Assembly: GCA_028285345.1 (NCBI GenBank)
Contig: JANQPT010000061.1
Span: 124,001 to 188,000, forward strand
DNA: 64,000 nt
From: Planctomycetales bacterium
GTDB taxonomy: Bacteria > Planctomycetota > Planctomycetia > Planctomycetales > Planctomycetaceae
Direction: 5' to 3'
A program made the translations under genes and the position numbers. Positions 7,699-16,506 of the stretch are shown piece by piece; position 1 is the stretch's first letter; the number at the start of each line of letters is the position of its first letter. Below the pieces are notes generated by a model. That model did no database searches. It was given only the letters and a program-made list of their open reading frames with translations, and was not told the DNA's origin.

Positions 7699-10449
7699 TC
7701 AGCGTATTGTGAAAAAGTCGTTATGGTTCAGCAGCACTTGCACCAGGTTTTCGCGGGCGCGTTGCGCGGGATCTTCGGCCGGTTTGGTTTGGACCTCCGG
7801 ACCGGAAACGAACTTTGTGAGTTGGTTCGAATCGGCCAGGAGCTGCGTTTGTTGCTTGAGAAATTGCCGGCAGGTGGTGCGCTCTTCGTCGGTCGGCTGC
7901 CGGCAGAGGGTGCGTTCGAAGGCGATGGTCAGGAATAGCTCGTTCGTATCCGGCGAAGGCTTGTTGCCGACGGCTTTGGTGATTTGGCTGGCGAGCAACC
8001 GGCCTTGCGATAGCGACAGCGGGCTGTTGATCATGGCCAGTGCCTGTTGCGGAACGACGCTTTCGTCGCGGCGGTAACACTCATTGACGTTGGCCTGATC
8101 GAACAGTTCCAGGAACAGCATCTGCTTTTCCTTCGCCGAACGAAAGTAAACGCTGCGGCGGAAATTTGTCTGGCCGGCAGCTTGATCGATTTCCGGTCCG
8201 CCGGCGGTCAGGTCCAGGTTGCCGCAGACGTGCAGCAGTGCGTCGCGGACCGCTTCCGCTTCCAGACGGCGGGAATTCATCCGCCACAGATAGACATTAT
8301 CGGGATCGGCCGCCAAGTTTTGTTCGTTGTCGCCGGTCATTGATGACATGCGATATGTCAGCGACGTGACCATCAACCGATGCAGCCGTTTCATTTTCCA
8401 GCCGCCAGCCACCAACTCTGTCGCCAGCCAGTCAAGCAACTCGGGGTGCGTCGGCGATTTTCCATTGCGGCCGAAATCGAACACGGTCGGCACAAGTGGT
8501 TCGCCGAAATGCCGCAGCCAGATGTGGTTTACTGCTACCCGTGCCGCGAGGGGATTGTCGCGGTGAGTGATCCAACGGGCCAAAGCAAGCCGCCTGCCGG
8601 AACTCTCTGCGGGATAGACTTTGCCGAACGGCGAATAATCGCCGGCCGGCTCTTGAGATTTCTCCCGAGCCGCCGTCAACGCCTTCTCGGCTTTCGTAAG
8701 CGCATCTTGAGCTTTCTTGGTGGCCGCTTGCGACTTCTTGTCGTCCGGTTTCTCCGCTGCTCGTGCTTTGTGAACCGCTAGGTCCGCTTTGGCGTACTCC
8801 CACTCCAGCTTCGCCAGTTTTGCCTGTTGTTCGATTTTTGCGGCGCTAAGTGTAGCGGTCTCGACGTTCTCCGCACGATTGTCGGCATAGCGCGTGAGAT
8901 CGGCCAGAATTCGTGCCCGTACCGATTGCAGTTGCAGCAGATTGTAGGCGACCAGCTTGGCGGCGACGTTGAGTTCGGCATCGCGGAGTTCGGGAGAGGG
9001 TTTGTCGTCGGACTCCGCTTCAGGTTTCGCGGCGGCCTGTTGATCAGTCAGCTTCTTGAGCGCTGCCTGCGATTTCTGCAACGCTGCGCGGGCGTAGTTG
9101 AGATGATCCTGTTGCACGTGCTCGCGGAGACCGGGATAGAACTCCTGCGGCGAGAGTTTGACCGGTTCGATTTCGAAATTCACCGGGGACAAGCTGGCGG
9201 GGGCGGTCGGAGTGAGCGGGTTCTCTTTCACCGGGTGCTTTTCGTTGCCCCGAAGAAGCAAAAACGTGGCGGTTTTCAAGTCCCGATCGAAGGCGCGGAC
9301 CACCCCGTCTTTCTTCGTGTTGAGGACGCCGGGAACTTGATCGGTGCGGATCTGGTGCGGTTCGAAGATCGCCCGGAAGCGGTAATACTCCTCCTGCGAA
9401 ATCGGATCGTACATATGCTCGTGGCATTTGGCACAGTTCATGGTGATGCCAAGAAACGCCTTCGACGTATGCTCGATCGTCGCTTCGAGCCAGACGTTGC
9501 GGTTGAATTTGTACCAGTTCCGTACCAGAAACCCTGTCGCCCGCAGCGTGTCGGGATCGCCCGGCGCCAGTTCGTCGCCTGCCAGCATCTCGTGCAGCAT
9601 GCGGTCGTACGGTTTGTCGTTGTTGAGCGACTCGATAATCCAGTCACGCCAGCGCCAGATGTGCGGCTGGCTCTCGCGGACTTCGGCGCGGTAGCCGGCC
9701 CAGTCGCTGTACCGCCAGACGTCCATCCAGTGCCGCCCCCACCGCTCGCCGTAGTGCGGGCTCTCGAGTAAGCGGTCGACGACCTTTTCGTAAGCGTCCG
9801 GTGAGTCGTCGGCAAGAAACTGGTGCAGTTCCTCTCGCGTCGGCGGCAGGCCGATCAGGTCCAGATAGACGCGGCGCAACAGAATCTCATTCCGCGCCCG
9901 TGGTCGAGCCGTCAATTCGTGTTCAGCATGTTTGGCTTGGATGAACGCGTCGATCGGATTGCCGTCAACCGGCTTTCCCTCCGTCTGTGGAATCGCCGGA
10001 CGCTGGATCGGTTGAAACGACCAATGTTTGCGCGGGTCGGCGGGGATTTCCTCGTCTTGCGGAACCTTCGCACCGGCGTTGATCCACGCCTTGATCAACG
10101 CAATTTGCTTTTCGTCGAGCGGAGTTCCCTGCCCTTCCGGCGGCATCTGCGGCGGATCGTCGCCGTCGGGGAGGATGTATTCCAACAGCAGGCTCGCGTC
10201 GCTGTCGCCCGGTTCGACGACTTCGCCGCTGTCGCCTCCTTTGAGGATCAGCACACCGGCGTCGAGCCGCAGGTTCGCCTTTTGCCGCAAAGCGCCATGA
10301 CACTGCCCGCAGTGCCCGGTGAGGATCGGCTTGATGTCGCGGAGATAATCAACATCGCGCCGCGCGGCGGGTTCAGAGTCCGCAGCGGCAACCGCTACAT
10401 GGAACGCGAGAAACGCAAGGAATGGCACAAAAACTCGAACCGGCAACAT
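7699..10449 (-). CDS. Planctomycete cytochrome/DUF1549/DUF1553 protein
   Basis: A 916-residue exported protein. I use ATG 10449 (CGGAGCG about 7 nt upstream) rather than the TTG one codon earlier. Order: signal peptide (about 1-24); planctomycete cytochrome-c-like domain with CGQCH near residue 48; DUF1549 (about 150-380), which contains a second CxxCH (CAKCH followed by MYDP); a Lys/Ala-rich coiled-coil insert (about 455-610); and DUF1553 (about 640-900, with ALARWITHRDNPLAARVAVN and TYRMSS). The family is abundant in planctomycetes and its biochemical role is unknown; linkage with DUF1501 proteins is the rule. Two CxxCH motifs suggest heme attachment but do not prove it. Confidence 0.92.
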   Translation of the reverse strand: MLPVRVFVPFLAFLAFHVAVAAADSEPAARRDVDYLRDIKPILTGHCGQCHGALRQKANLRLDAGVLILKGGDSGEVVEPGDSDASLLLEYILPDGDDPPQMPPEGQGTPLDEKQIALIKAWINAGAKVPQDEEIPADPRKHWSFQPIQRPAIPQTEGKPVDGNPIDAFIQAKHAEHELTARPRARNEILLRRVYLDLIGLPPTREELHQFLADDSPDAYEKVVDRLLESPHYGERWGRHWMDVWRYSDWAGYRAEVRESQPHIWRWRDWIIESLNNDKPYDRMLHEMLAGDELAPGDPDTLRATGFLVRNWYKFNRNVWLEATIEHTSKAFLGITMNCAKCHEHMYDPISQEEYYRFRAIFEPHQIRTDQVPGVLNTKKDGVVRAFDRDLKTATFLLLRGNEKHPVKENPLTPTAPASLSPVNFEIEPVKLSPQEFYPGLREHVQQDHLNYARAALQKSQAALKKLTDQQAAAKPEAESDDKPSPELRDAELNVAAKLVAYNLLQLQSVRARILADLTRYADNRAENVETATLSAAKIEQQAKLAKLEWEYAKADLAVHKARAAEKPDDKKSQAATKKAQDALTKAEKALTAAREKSQEPAGDYSPFGKVYPAESSGRRLALARWITHRDNPLAARVAVNHIWLRHFGEPLVPTVFDFGRNGKSPTHPELLDWLATELVAGGWKMKRLHRLMVTSLTYRMSSMTGDNEQNLAADPDNVYLWRMNSRRLEAEAVRDALLHVCGNLDLTAGGPEIDQAAGQTNFRRSVYFRSAKEKQMLFLELFDQANVNECYRRDESVVPQQALAMINSPLSLSQGRLLASQITKAVGNKPSPDTNELFLTIAFERTLCRQPTDEERTTCRQFLKQQTQLLADSNQLTKFVSGPEVQTKPAEDPAQRARENLVQVLLNHNDFFTIR

Positions 10450-10499
10450 CAATTTCGCTCCGCAGTCGCAAACATGATCACATTAACAAAATAGCATAT

Positions 10500-10529
10500 T
10501 TGCGGATTGTTTTGTAGAGGGCATAGGAT
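10500..10529 (+). promoter_or_regulatory. Possible sigma-70-like promoter for the PhyH gene
   Basis: TTGCGG at 10500-10505 and TAGGAT at 10524-10529 are separated by 18 bp, in the AT-richer divergent region between the DUF1549/DUF1553 gene and the PhyH gene. This is a pattern match only. Planctomycete promoter rules are not well fixed, so confidence is low. Confidence 0.25.
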
Positions 10530-10588
10530 CACAATGACAGTGTCGAACTACGTCATGCTACACAATGGTCCATTTGCCTCAGAACTCA

Positions 10589-11410
10589 ATGTTCAAAATC
10601 ACCCCCGAGCAGTCCGAACTCGACGCGATCGAGCGCGACTTGCAATTTCACCCCTCGACCGTCACCGCGCCGCAGACACTGACGCCTGAGCAAGTCGACG
10701 GCTATAACCGAGACGGTTATGTCAAAGGCATCCCGATTTTCGACGCGGCGGAGATGGCGGAGCATCGCCGGTATTTTGATGCGCTGTTAGAAGAAGTCAC
10801 GGCGGCGGGCGGCGACAGCTACTCGATCAGCACGGCCCACCTGAGTTACGGTAAGGTCTACGATTTGCTGACGCATCCGCGGATTGTGGCCTGCGTTAGA
10901 GACATCCTCGGCGAAGACGTGATTGGTTGGGGTTCGCATTACTTCTGCAAAATGCCGCACGACGGCAAGTCGGTCGCCTGGCATCAGGATTCGAGCTATT
11001 GGCCGCTCTCCAGTTCCAAGACGGTGACGGTCTGGCTGGCGATTGATGATGCGGATGTGGAGAACGCCTGCATGTGGTTCATTCCCGGTTCGCACACGCA
11101 GGGACATATCGAGTACAAAACCAGCGACGACAGCGAAGCAAACGTGCTCAATCAGACGATCGAGGATATTGAGCGCTTCGGCGAGCCGGTTGCGGTCGAG
11201 TTGCTGGCGGGGGAGATATCACTGCATTCTGATTTGCTGTTGCATGGATCGCAGGCGAACGATTCCGATCGGCGGCGTTGCGGATTGACGCTGCGGTATT
11301 GCACGCCCGACGTTCGCGCGGGCGAGGATTGGAATCAAAAGGGCGTCGTCGTCAGCGGTTCGGACCCGAGCGGACATTGGGCAAACCCGCCCCGTCCGGC
11401 GCGGGATTGA
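10589..11410 (+). CDS. Phytanoyl-CoA dioxygenase (PhyH) family protein
   Basis: A 273-residue Fe(II)/2-oxoglutarate-dependent oxygenase of the PhyH family. The iron-binding HxD is WHQDSSYW (H132, D134) and the distal His is in LLLHGS (H219), followed by an Arg-containing block (RRRCGLTLRY) for 2-oxoglutarate. The N-terminus from FKITPEQ and QVDGYNRDGYV is typical. I chose ATG 10589 over the start eight codons upstream because the family sequence begins there. PhyH homologues hydroxylate diverse lipids and small metabolites, so the substrate is open. The gene is divergent from the DUF1549/DUF1553 gene. Confidence 0.9.
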   Translation: MFKITPEQSELDAIERDLQFHPSTVTAPQTLTPEQVDGYNRDGYVKGIPIFDAAEMAEHRRYFDALLEEVTAAGGDSYSISTAHLSYGKVYDLLTHPRIVACVRDILGEDVIGWGSHYFCKMPHDGKSVAWHQDSSYWPLSSSKTVTVWLAIDDADVENACMWFIPGSHTQGHIEYKTSDDSEANVLNQTIEDIERFGEPVAVELLAGEISLHSDLLLHGSQANDSDRRRCGLTLRYCTPDVRAGEDWNQKGVVVSGSDPSGHWANPPRPARD

Positions 11411-11424
11411 CTCAACGCCGCAGC

Positions 11425-11494
11425 ACCCGAGCCGACTGCTTGAGGTCGCTAGCGGCGTCAAAATCGCAAACGACGGCAAGCGGTCGGCTTGGGT
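11425..11494. repeat. Imperfect inverted repeat with 30-nt arms
   Basis: The arms 11425-11454 and 11465-11494 match as inverted copies at 24 of 30 positions. The best-conserved core is CCGAC-GCTTG, and a 10-nt loop separates the arms. It starts 14 bp after the PhyH stop codon. There is no T-run, so it is more like a dispersed palindromic element than an intrinsic terminator, although it could end or protect the PhyH transcript. Confidence 0.6.
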
Positions 11495-11528
11495 TCTTTG
11501 TTGTGGTTTTTCGATATATGGGTGGGTT

Positions 11529-12533
11529 ATGACGCATTCGCTGTTGCTTGTTGTTTCATATATGGCCGTGAATCCCGCCGCGCATCCGCTGGCGGCGGAG
11601 GGGGTGACGAGCCTGACCAATCCCCGCGTTAAGTATACGGTGCCGGAGGAGCATTACGTGGTGCTCAAACGCGGGCCGGTGACGGCGGTTGTGGTCGATA
11701 ACGCGGCCGTCGACACGCCGGACGTGCCGGGGCATCGCCGGCGCTACAACGGCTTGGCAGTGATCAAACATGAACGGCAGCCGCGAAACCTGTTCGTTCC
11801 CAGTTACGCGGGTCTCAACTTCGAACACATTCACGACGGCAATTCGGCGGAGATCGTCAAAGAGAAATTCGAGCCGCGCGAGTTTCCCATGCAGCTCCGC
11901 GTGATCGACCCGCACACGGTTGAGCTGTATCAGGCACCGACACACATTCACAAACTGGAAAGTTGCGGACGATATTCGATTCTGCCCGACGGCACGATTG
12001 AATACACGTTTGAATGCATTCCGCGCGCCGGCAACTACACGAACGGCTATATCGGACTTTTCTGGGCGAGTTACATCAATCAGCCTGAGGACAAAGCGAT
12101 CCACTTTAAGGCCCGCAAAGCCGGCTCTGATACGCCGGGAGAATGGGTCCGGGCGGTCACGCCCCGGCACGGCGTCAGCAGCACGCATCCGCCCGGCGGA
12201 ACGTTACCGGACTTGCCGCACGACAACGATTTTCCGTTGACGCTGGTGTTCAATCGCTCGGACTACGAATACGCCGAGCCGTGGTACTACGGCGTCAGTC
12301 ACGGCATGGCATACGTGATGATGTTTCGCGACCGCGACCGGATTTGGATGGCTCAATCGCCGTCTGGCGGCGGCAAGGGGAATCCCGCCTGGGATTTTCA
12401 GTGGTTCATACCGGATTTCAAGGTCGGTCAAGCTTACGGATTCACAATGCGGGCCGGGTATGTGCCGTTTGAAAGCCGGGAGCAGATCGAACGCGCCACG
12501 CGCGAACACCGCCGCGCGTTGAACCGAAAATAG
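11529..12533 (+). CDS. Secreted hypothetical protein
   Basis: A 334-residue protein whose N-terminus (residues 1-24, ending HPLAAEG) looks like a signal peptide. The body is rich in aromatic and beta-prone segments, for example LFVPSYAGLNFEHIHDG, GYIGLFWASYINQPEDK and WDFQWFIPDFKVGQAYGF. This suggests an all-beta, perhaps carbohydrate-associated fold, and I recall similar uncharacterised planctomycete proteins. I recognise no catalytic motif. A long inverted repeat precedes the gene. An operon with the downstream DUF1445 gene (85 bp gap) is possible but not compelling. Confidence 0.75.
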   Translation: MTHSLLLVVSYMAVNPAAHPLAAEGVTSLTNPRVKYTVPEEHYVVLKRGPVTAVVVDNAAVDTPDVPGHRRRYNGLAVIKHERQPRNLFVPSYAGLNFEHIHDGNSAEIVKEKFEPREFPMQLRVIDPHTVELYQAPTHIHKLESCGRYSILPDGTIEYTFECIPRAGNYTNGYIGLFWASYINQPEDKAIHFKARKAGSDTPGEWVRAVTPRHGVSSTHPPGGTLPDLPHDNDFPLTLVFNRSDYEYAEPWYYGVSHGMAYVMMFRDRDRIWMAQSPSGGGKGNPAWDFQWFIPDFKVGQAYGFTMRAGYVPFESREQIERATREHRRALNRK

Positions 12534-12617
12534 CGACGGCGGTATGATCACCCAAGCCGACTACTTGCGGTCATTTTGGTACCATTTGACGCCCGACATT
12601 TTGCGCGACAATTGAAC

Positions 12618-13412
12618 ATGCCGCCACGAACCGATTTGCACACTGGTGAGGCTGTGCGCCACGCCGCGCGGAGCGGCGCGCTCATGGAGCAGACCTCCGG
12701 GTTGGCGCCCGGGTTTGCGCAGGCGAACTTGGCGATTCTGCCGCAAGAGCTCGCGGGTGATTTTCAGGAGTTCTGCCGGCTCAATCCGAAACCGTGCCCG
12801 TTGTTGGACGTCACCGAGCCGGGAAGCGCGATTCCTAAAAAAGCGGCCTCCTCTGCCGATTTGCGAACGGACCTGCCGCGGTACCGGGTGTGGCGCGACG
12901 GCGAATTGATCGACGAGCCGACGGATATCCGCGACTACTGGCAAGATGACCTCGTCTGCTTCTTGATCGGCTGTTCGTTTACCTTCGAAGCCGCGTTGAT
13001 CCGCGCAGGAGTTCTGGTTCGCCATATTGAGATGGGCGTCAACGTGCCGATGTATCTCACGAATTTACAATGTGCGCCCGCTGGCGTTTTTCACGGTCCG
13101 CTCGTTGTTTCCATGCGGCCGCTCAAGCCGGCCGACGCGATTGCCGCGGTGCAAATTACGGCGCGGTATCCCGACGTGCACGGCGCGCCGATTCATCTCG
13201 GTTTGCCGGAGCAAATCGGCATCGCGGACCTGGCGCGGCCCGATTTCGGCGATCCCGTCCCGGTGCACGACGACGAACTACCGGTGTTCTGGGCCTGCGG
13301 CGTCACACCACAGTCGGTGATCATGTCCGCCAAACCGCCGCTAGCGATCACCCACAGCCCCGGCTGTATGTTCTTGACCGACATCCGCGACGACGATTTG
13401 GCCGTCGGATAG
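12618..13412 (+). CDS. D-glutamate cyclase family protein (DUF1445/YcsI)
   Basis: A 264-residue protein of the DUF1445/YcsI family, annotated by family as D-glutamate cyclase or putative hydro-lyase. Diagnostic stretches include SGLAPGFAQANLAILPQEL at about residues 28-46, FCRLNPKPCPLLDVTE at about 52-67, CFLIGCSFTFEAAL in mid-protein and SPGCMFLTDI near the end. I prefer ATG 12618 because the longer frame opens with TTG and adds 14 unrelated residues. The reaction known for the vertebrate homologue is interconversion of D-glutamate and 5-oxo-D-proline. A homologue of the other domain of that enzyme is encoded at 52 kb. Confidence 0.88.
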   Translation: MPPRTDLHTGEAVRHAARSGALMEQTSGLAPGFAQANLAILPQELAGDFQEFCRLNPKPCPLLDVTEPGSAIPKKAASSADLRTDLPRYRVWRDGELIDEPTDIRDYWQDDLVCFLIGCSFTFEAALIRAGVLVRHIEMGVNVPMYLTNLQCAPAGVFHGPLVVSMRPLKPADAIAAVQITARYPDVHGAPIHLGLPEQIGIADLARPDFGDPVPVHDDELPVFWACGVTPQSVIMSAKPPLAITHSPGCMFLTDIRDDDLAVG

Positions 13413-13545
13413 CAGCCGCAAGTGCCCCAATTCTTCCCCGAAGCCCGCCGCACTGCCGAGGGTTCTCTCGCCGTTAGTCACCCAACATGCCGATATCAAT
13501 TGAGCGGAAGGTCGGTAATTCGTTTTAAGATGGCGGACAACCATT

Positions 13546-14346
13546 ATGGTCACCAAAGAAATCATCAAGCGCGGTCAGGCCGCCCAAGCAGGCGGGCGGC
13601 TGGTGGAAGCGGCGGACTCATTTCGACAGGTGCTGCGAATCGACCCCGCTCATCAATCAGCGACACGTTCGCTGCTCACCATCGCTAAGCAACTCCGCGA
13701 GTCGGCGGCAACTCCGCAAGCCGCCGTGAACTCTCAGATCGAAAATGAGCGCCGCAAATATGAGCAAGTTTGGAAATCGGACGAATACCGTCAGTTTTCG
13801 CCGGGGCTACGCGGGGCCGAGTTGGTGGAACTGGTTGACTTTTTCCGAACACACGGGGTGCGCTCAATTCTGGATGCCGGTTGCGGCAGCGGGCAATTGA
13901 TGCGTCAGTTGATCACCGAATACGGCCGCGAATTCGACGTGCACGGCTTCGACATTTCGGCCAATTGCCTCGATCCGTGGTTTGACGACGTTCGCGACGA
14001 GGTGCTGACGGTCGGCTGTCTGTGGAATTTGGCTGACTATGGCCGCAGCTACGACGGCATCATTTGCACCGACGTGATGGAACACATTCCCACCGATCGC
14101 GTCCCGGAGACGCTCGACAATTTGCGGAGATGTACACAGAACGCCGGCTATTTCGGCATTGCCCTGTTCCCGGACGGTTACGGACAGAAGCTACTCGGCG
14201 AACCGTTGCATTTGACGGTCAAAGAACCGGCTTGGTGGATCAGTGAGCTTCAGCGGGCGAGATACACGGTTCTCCGCGCCCTCGCCGAGAACGCACCCGA
14301 CGGACAGCCCCTTTGGTTACACGCGCTGGTGACCGTGCCGGCTTGA
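13546..14346 (+). CDS. Class I SAM-dependent methyltransferase with N-terminal TPR-like segment
   Basis: A 266-residue protein. Residues 5-45 form a TPR-like helical pair (GRLVEAADSFRQVLRIDPAH). The methyltransferase domain starts around residue 92, with motif I ILDAGCGSG at 108-116, an acidic motif II in HGFDIS, and GIICTDVMEHI downstream. The N-terminal repeat suggests interaction with another protein. The substrate is unknown. It converges with the glycosyltransferase-sulfotransferase gene (15 bp between stops), which hints weakly at a shared role in glycan modification. Confidence 0.85.
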   Translation: MVTKEIIKRGQAAQAGGRLVEAADSFRQVLRIDPAHQSATRSLLTIAKQLRESAATPQAAVNSQIENERRKYEQVWKSDEYRQFSPGLRGAELVELVDFFRTHGVRSILDAGCGSGQLMRQLITEYGREFDVHGFDISANCLDPWFDDVRDEVLTVGCLWNLADYGRSYDGIICTDVMEHIPTDRVPETLDNLRRCTQNAGYFGIALFPDGYGQKLLGEPLHLTVKEPAWWISELQRARYTVLRALAENAPDGQPLWLHALVTVPA

Positions 14347-14361
14347 TGGGTGAATCGACGG

Positions 14362-15753
14362 CTATGCAACGTGCCCGTAGGAGCCGCTGGGCAACTCGTA
14401 GCCGAATGCCCGGCTGTAGTCTTCCGACTGACGCCAGATGCGGTTGACGAACTCAATCAGTTCCGGACGCTGTTCGGTGCGAAATCGATTTGGCGGACCG
14501 GCAGGGGTCACCGCGTCAGCGGGGGCGCCTTCAATCTCCACTCCCAACTGCTCCGCAAGATATCCCAGCCCGCCTTCTGCCGCTGCTTCCTCATAGCGAA
14601 TCTCGATATGCGGCACCGACCGCATTTCCAGGATCGCTGCTGCCGACATGAGCGTGCGATGTTCAATGAACTGTCCGTCAATCGGGACGCCGAGCTTCTG
14701 CGCAATATCGACATGAGAATGAACGACGTCACGAATGTCGCGGACACACAGGACCAGCTTGTCCGCCGGGTAGGTCTGCAGCCGTTGCTGCCATCCGTCG
14801 AAACGCGTTGTGCTGATGCCCCAACAACTCAGGCGGGAGATGCGGGGAAGAATCTGTACGTCGAAGAATTCCTGAAACGTCAAGTAGTTTTTTCGTGACC
14901 AGTCGTAGTCGCTAATCGAGATTCCGAACTCGCTTAGCTGCAGCTGCAGGTGCCGTGCCCACTCTTGTCCTAGCAGGGCGGGCTCGTCGAGGATGATCCG
15001 CTCATTGGGAACGGAAAGCAGATGCGCCAGTTCGCGGGTTCCGCAGCCGATCATTCCAAAGATGGCCAGATCCATGCGGTAATCTGCCGGTTGCGGGGCG
15101 CTGCCGGCCGTGATGCCATGTTTCAGCCGGTAACGGGTCAGTATCCGTGTCTCTGCGACAGCTCGCGGGCGGGGAGTGTCGTTCATCCGCTTTAGTGAGA
15201 TCGGGTGGGAAATCTTGATGGCTTTGGAGTTCTCCCAGAGTTGGAGGAATTGGTCCAACTCGCTGCCACTCTCGGCCGTCTCGTCAAATAGAAACTGTTC
15301 GGCGACGGACGCCCTCACAAAGTGCCCGCTTTGCAGTGCGGTGTCAGGGTGCTGCTTCAGCAATTCAACGAGCGACTCCGTTTGGTCGGTTTGCGGTTCA
15401 CGCTTGATCGCTTCGCTGCTGCCGTCTTGAAACGTGAAAACCTGTCCCCAAATCGCGTCGTAATCGTCGAAGTACGGCTTGGCATCGCGAAACGCATCGA
15501 CTGAGAGCAAGTCGTCGGCGTCGAGAAACAACAGCCAATCGGCTCCATGCGAGAGTGCGGCGCCAATTGCCATATTCCTGGCCCGCGCACTGCCGTAAAC
15601 GCCGTCGGGATCGTCCATCCGCAGCGCCATGAGATTGGAGAACCCGCCCGATGCGGCTTGAAATGCCCGTTCGACCGACTCCGCGCATTGCTTGTAGGCC
15701 GCCTCGTGCCCGGGGCCGACCGGGGTCACAACTGCGCAAGTGTTATTCGACAT
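14362..15753 (-). CDS. Glycosyltransferase (GT-A) / sulfotransferase-like fusion
   Basis: I start at ATG 15753, where the GT-like sequence begins (TCAVVTPVGPGHE). The frame extends 22 codons upstream without family character. The 463-residue protein has a GT-A (family 2-like) domain, roughly residues 1-215, with the nucleotide/metal motif FLDADD at 77-82. A second domain, from about residue 228, resembles a sulfotransferase: IFGMIGCGTRELAHLL matches the 5'-phosphosulfate loop position, and VLCVRDIRDVVHSHV matches the 3'-phosphate-binding RDxRDxxxS motif. The inference is a bifunctional enzyme adding and sulfating a sugar, cytosolic as no signal peptide is present. Confidence 0.75.
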   Translation of the reverse strand: MSNNTCAVVTPVGPGHEAAYKQCAESVERAFQAASGGFSNLMALRMDDPDGVYGSARARNMAIGAALSHGADWLLFLDADDLLSVDAFRDAKPYFDDYDAIWGQVFTFQDGSSEAIKREPQTDQTESLVELLKQHPDTALQSGHFVRASVAEQFLFDETAESGSELDQFLQLWENSKAIKISHPISLKRMNDTPRPRAVAETRILTRYRLKHGITAGSAPQPADYRMDLAIFGMIGCGTRELAHLLSVPNERIILDEPALLGQEWARHLQLQLSEFGISISDYDWSRKNYLTFQEFFDVQILPRISRLSCWGISTTRFDGWQQRLQTYPADKLVLCVRDIRDVVHSHVDIAQKLGVPIDGQFIEHRTLMSAAAILEMRSVPHIEIRYEEAAAEGGLGYLAEQLGVEIEGAPADAVTPAGPPNRFRTEQRPELIEFVNRIWRQSEDYSRAFGYELPSGSYGHVA

Positions 15754-16090
15754 GACTGAGACCGGCTTTCGAGATAGAACATGACTTCGGAGTGATCGCG
15801 TGATGACGACATCGCGCAATCAACATGCGGAGACCACACGCATTTATTGAGAGGAGTGAGGTGCGGTCGCAAATCCTGCGCAATCGATAAAGTCTCTATC
15901 GACTTCCGAGTCCCGTGCCATGAGGTTTATCCCTCAGCCGAGTTTCTGATCGAGCCGTCTGAATGTGCGGGGCTAACAAACGAAAGGGAGATCGAAGGCG
16001 TGCTTCGATCTCCCTGTTCTCAATATCGCGAATTCAACGGGCCGTATCAGGCTACGTCTGATGATGGCCTTGTTGCCAAGAACCGAACGA
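15754..16090. other. Intergenic region holding a terminator
   Basis: These 337 bp separate two minus-strand transcription units. The only structure I see is the strong terminator hairpin at 15985-16015. The rest, 15754-15984, must hold the promoter of the glycosyltransferase-sulfotransferase gene, but no convincing elements stand out and no small gene is supported. Confidence 0.6.
15985..16015 (-). terminator. Intrinsic terminator for the PDZ/small-protein operon
   Basis: A perfect 13-bp stem (AGGGAGATCGAAG and its complement) with a 5-nt loop, 75 bp beyond the stop of the small secreted protein gene. Read on the minus strand, the stem is followed by TTCGTTTGTTAG, a T-rich tail. The plus strand has no such tail, so termination of leftward transcription is the best reading. 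Confidence 0.8.
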
Positions 16091-16453
16091 CTAATGCCAC
16101 GTGCCGTGTTTGCCCCATTGAATCGCAAACTTGGCCTTGGGGTCGCCCAGATCGAGCTTGTCCTTAATTTTCCAACTGGGGCCGTAGTAATACGGTTTCA
16201 AGCTCTTGGGGAGTTTGGTCGGCCAGTGAACGCGTTGCATATCGACATGCGGGCGATAGCCGTATTCGTACCACATCCGCTGGTCGAGCCAGTAAGAATC
16301 CAATTCCTGCTTTTGGACGATTTGCTGCAGGTCCCGTCGGCCGAGGATGTTTTCCTGCTCTTTGAGATTGGGATCCGCGGCGGCCAGCGACGCGAACGGA
16401 GCGAGCGCCAACGCTCCGCAAAACAGCCACTTCACATTGAATAACTTTTGCAT
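16091..16453 (-). CDS. Small secreted hypothetical protein
   Basis: A 120-residue protein with a signal peptide (residues 1-25, ending ASLAAADP). The mature part is unusually rich in Tyr, Trp, Lys and Pro (WYEYGYRPHVDMQRVHWP, then YYYGPSWKIKDKLDLGD). I recognise no family. A good ribosome site (AAGGTG about 8 nt upstream) and a terminator downstream argue that the gene is real. It lies 53 bp after the PDZ protein gene and is probably in the same transcript. Confidence 0.7.
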   Translation of the reverse strand: MQKLFNVKWLFCGALALAPFASLAAADPNLKEQENILGRRDLQQIVQKQELDSYWLDQRMWYEYGYRPHVDMQRVHWPTKLPKSLKPYYYGPSWKIKDKLDLGDPKAKFAIQWGKHGTWH

Positions 16454-16506
16454 TGTATATCACCTTGTCCGAGAATGTTTGATAGGGAGGACTGATTTGG
16501 GGTCCG

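Noticed and set aside
8827..9771. 314-codon open frame on the plus strand
   Set aside because: It is antisense to the DUF1549/DUF1553 gene and shows only the complement of its codon pattern.
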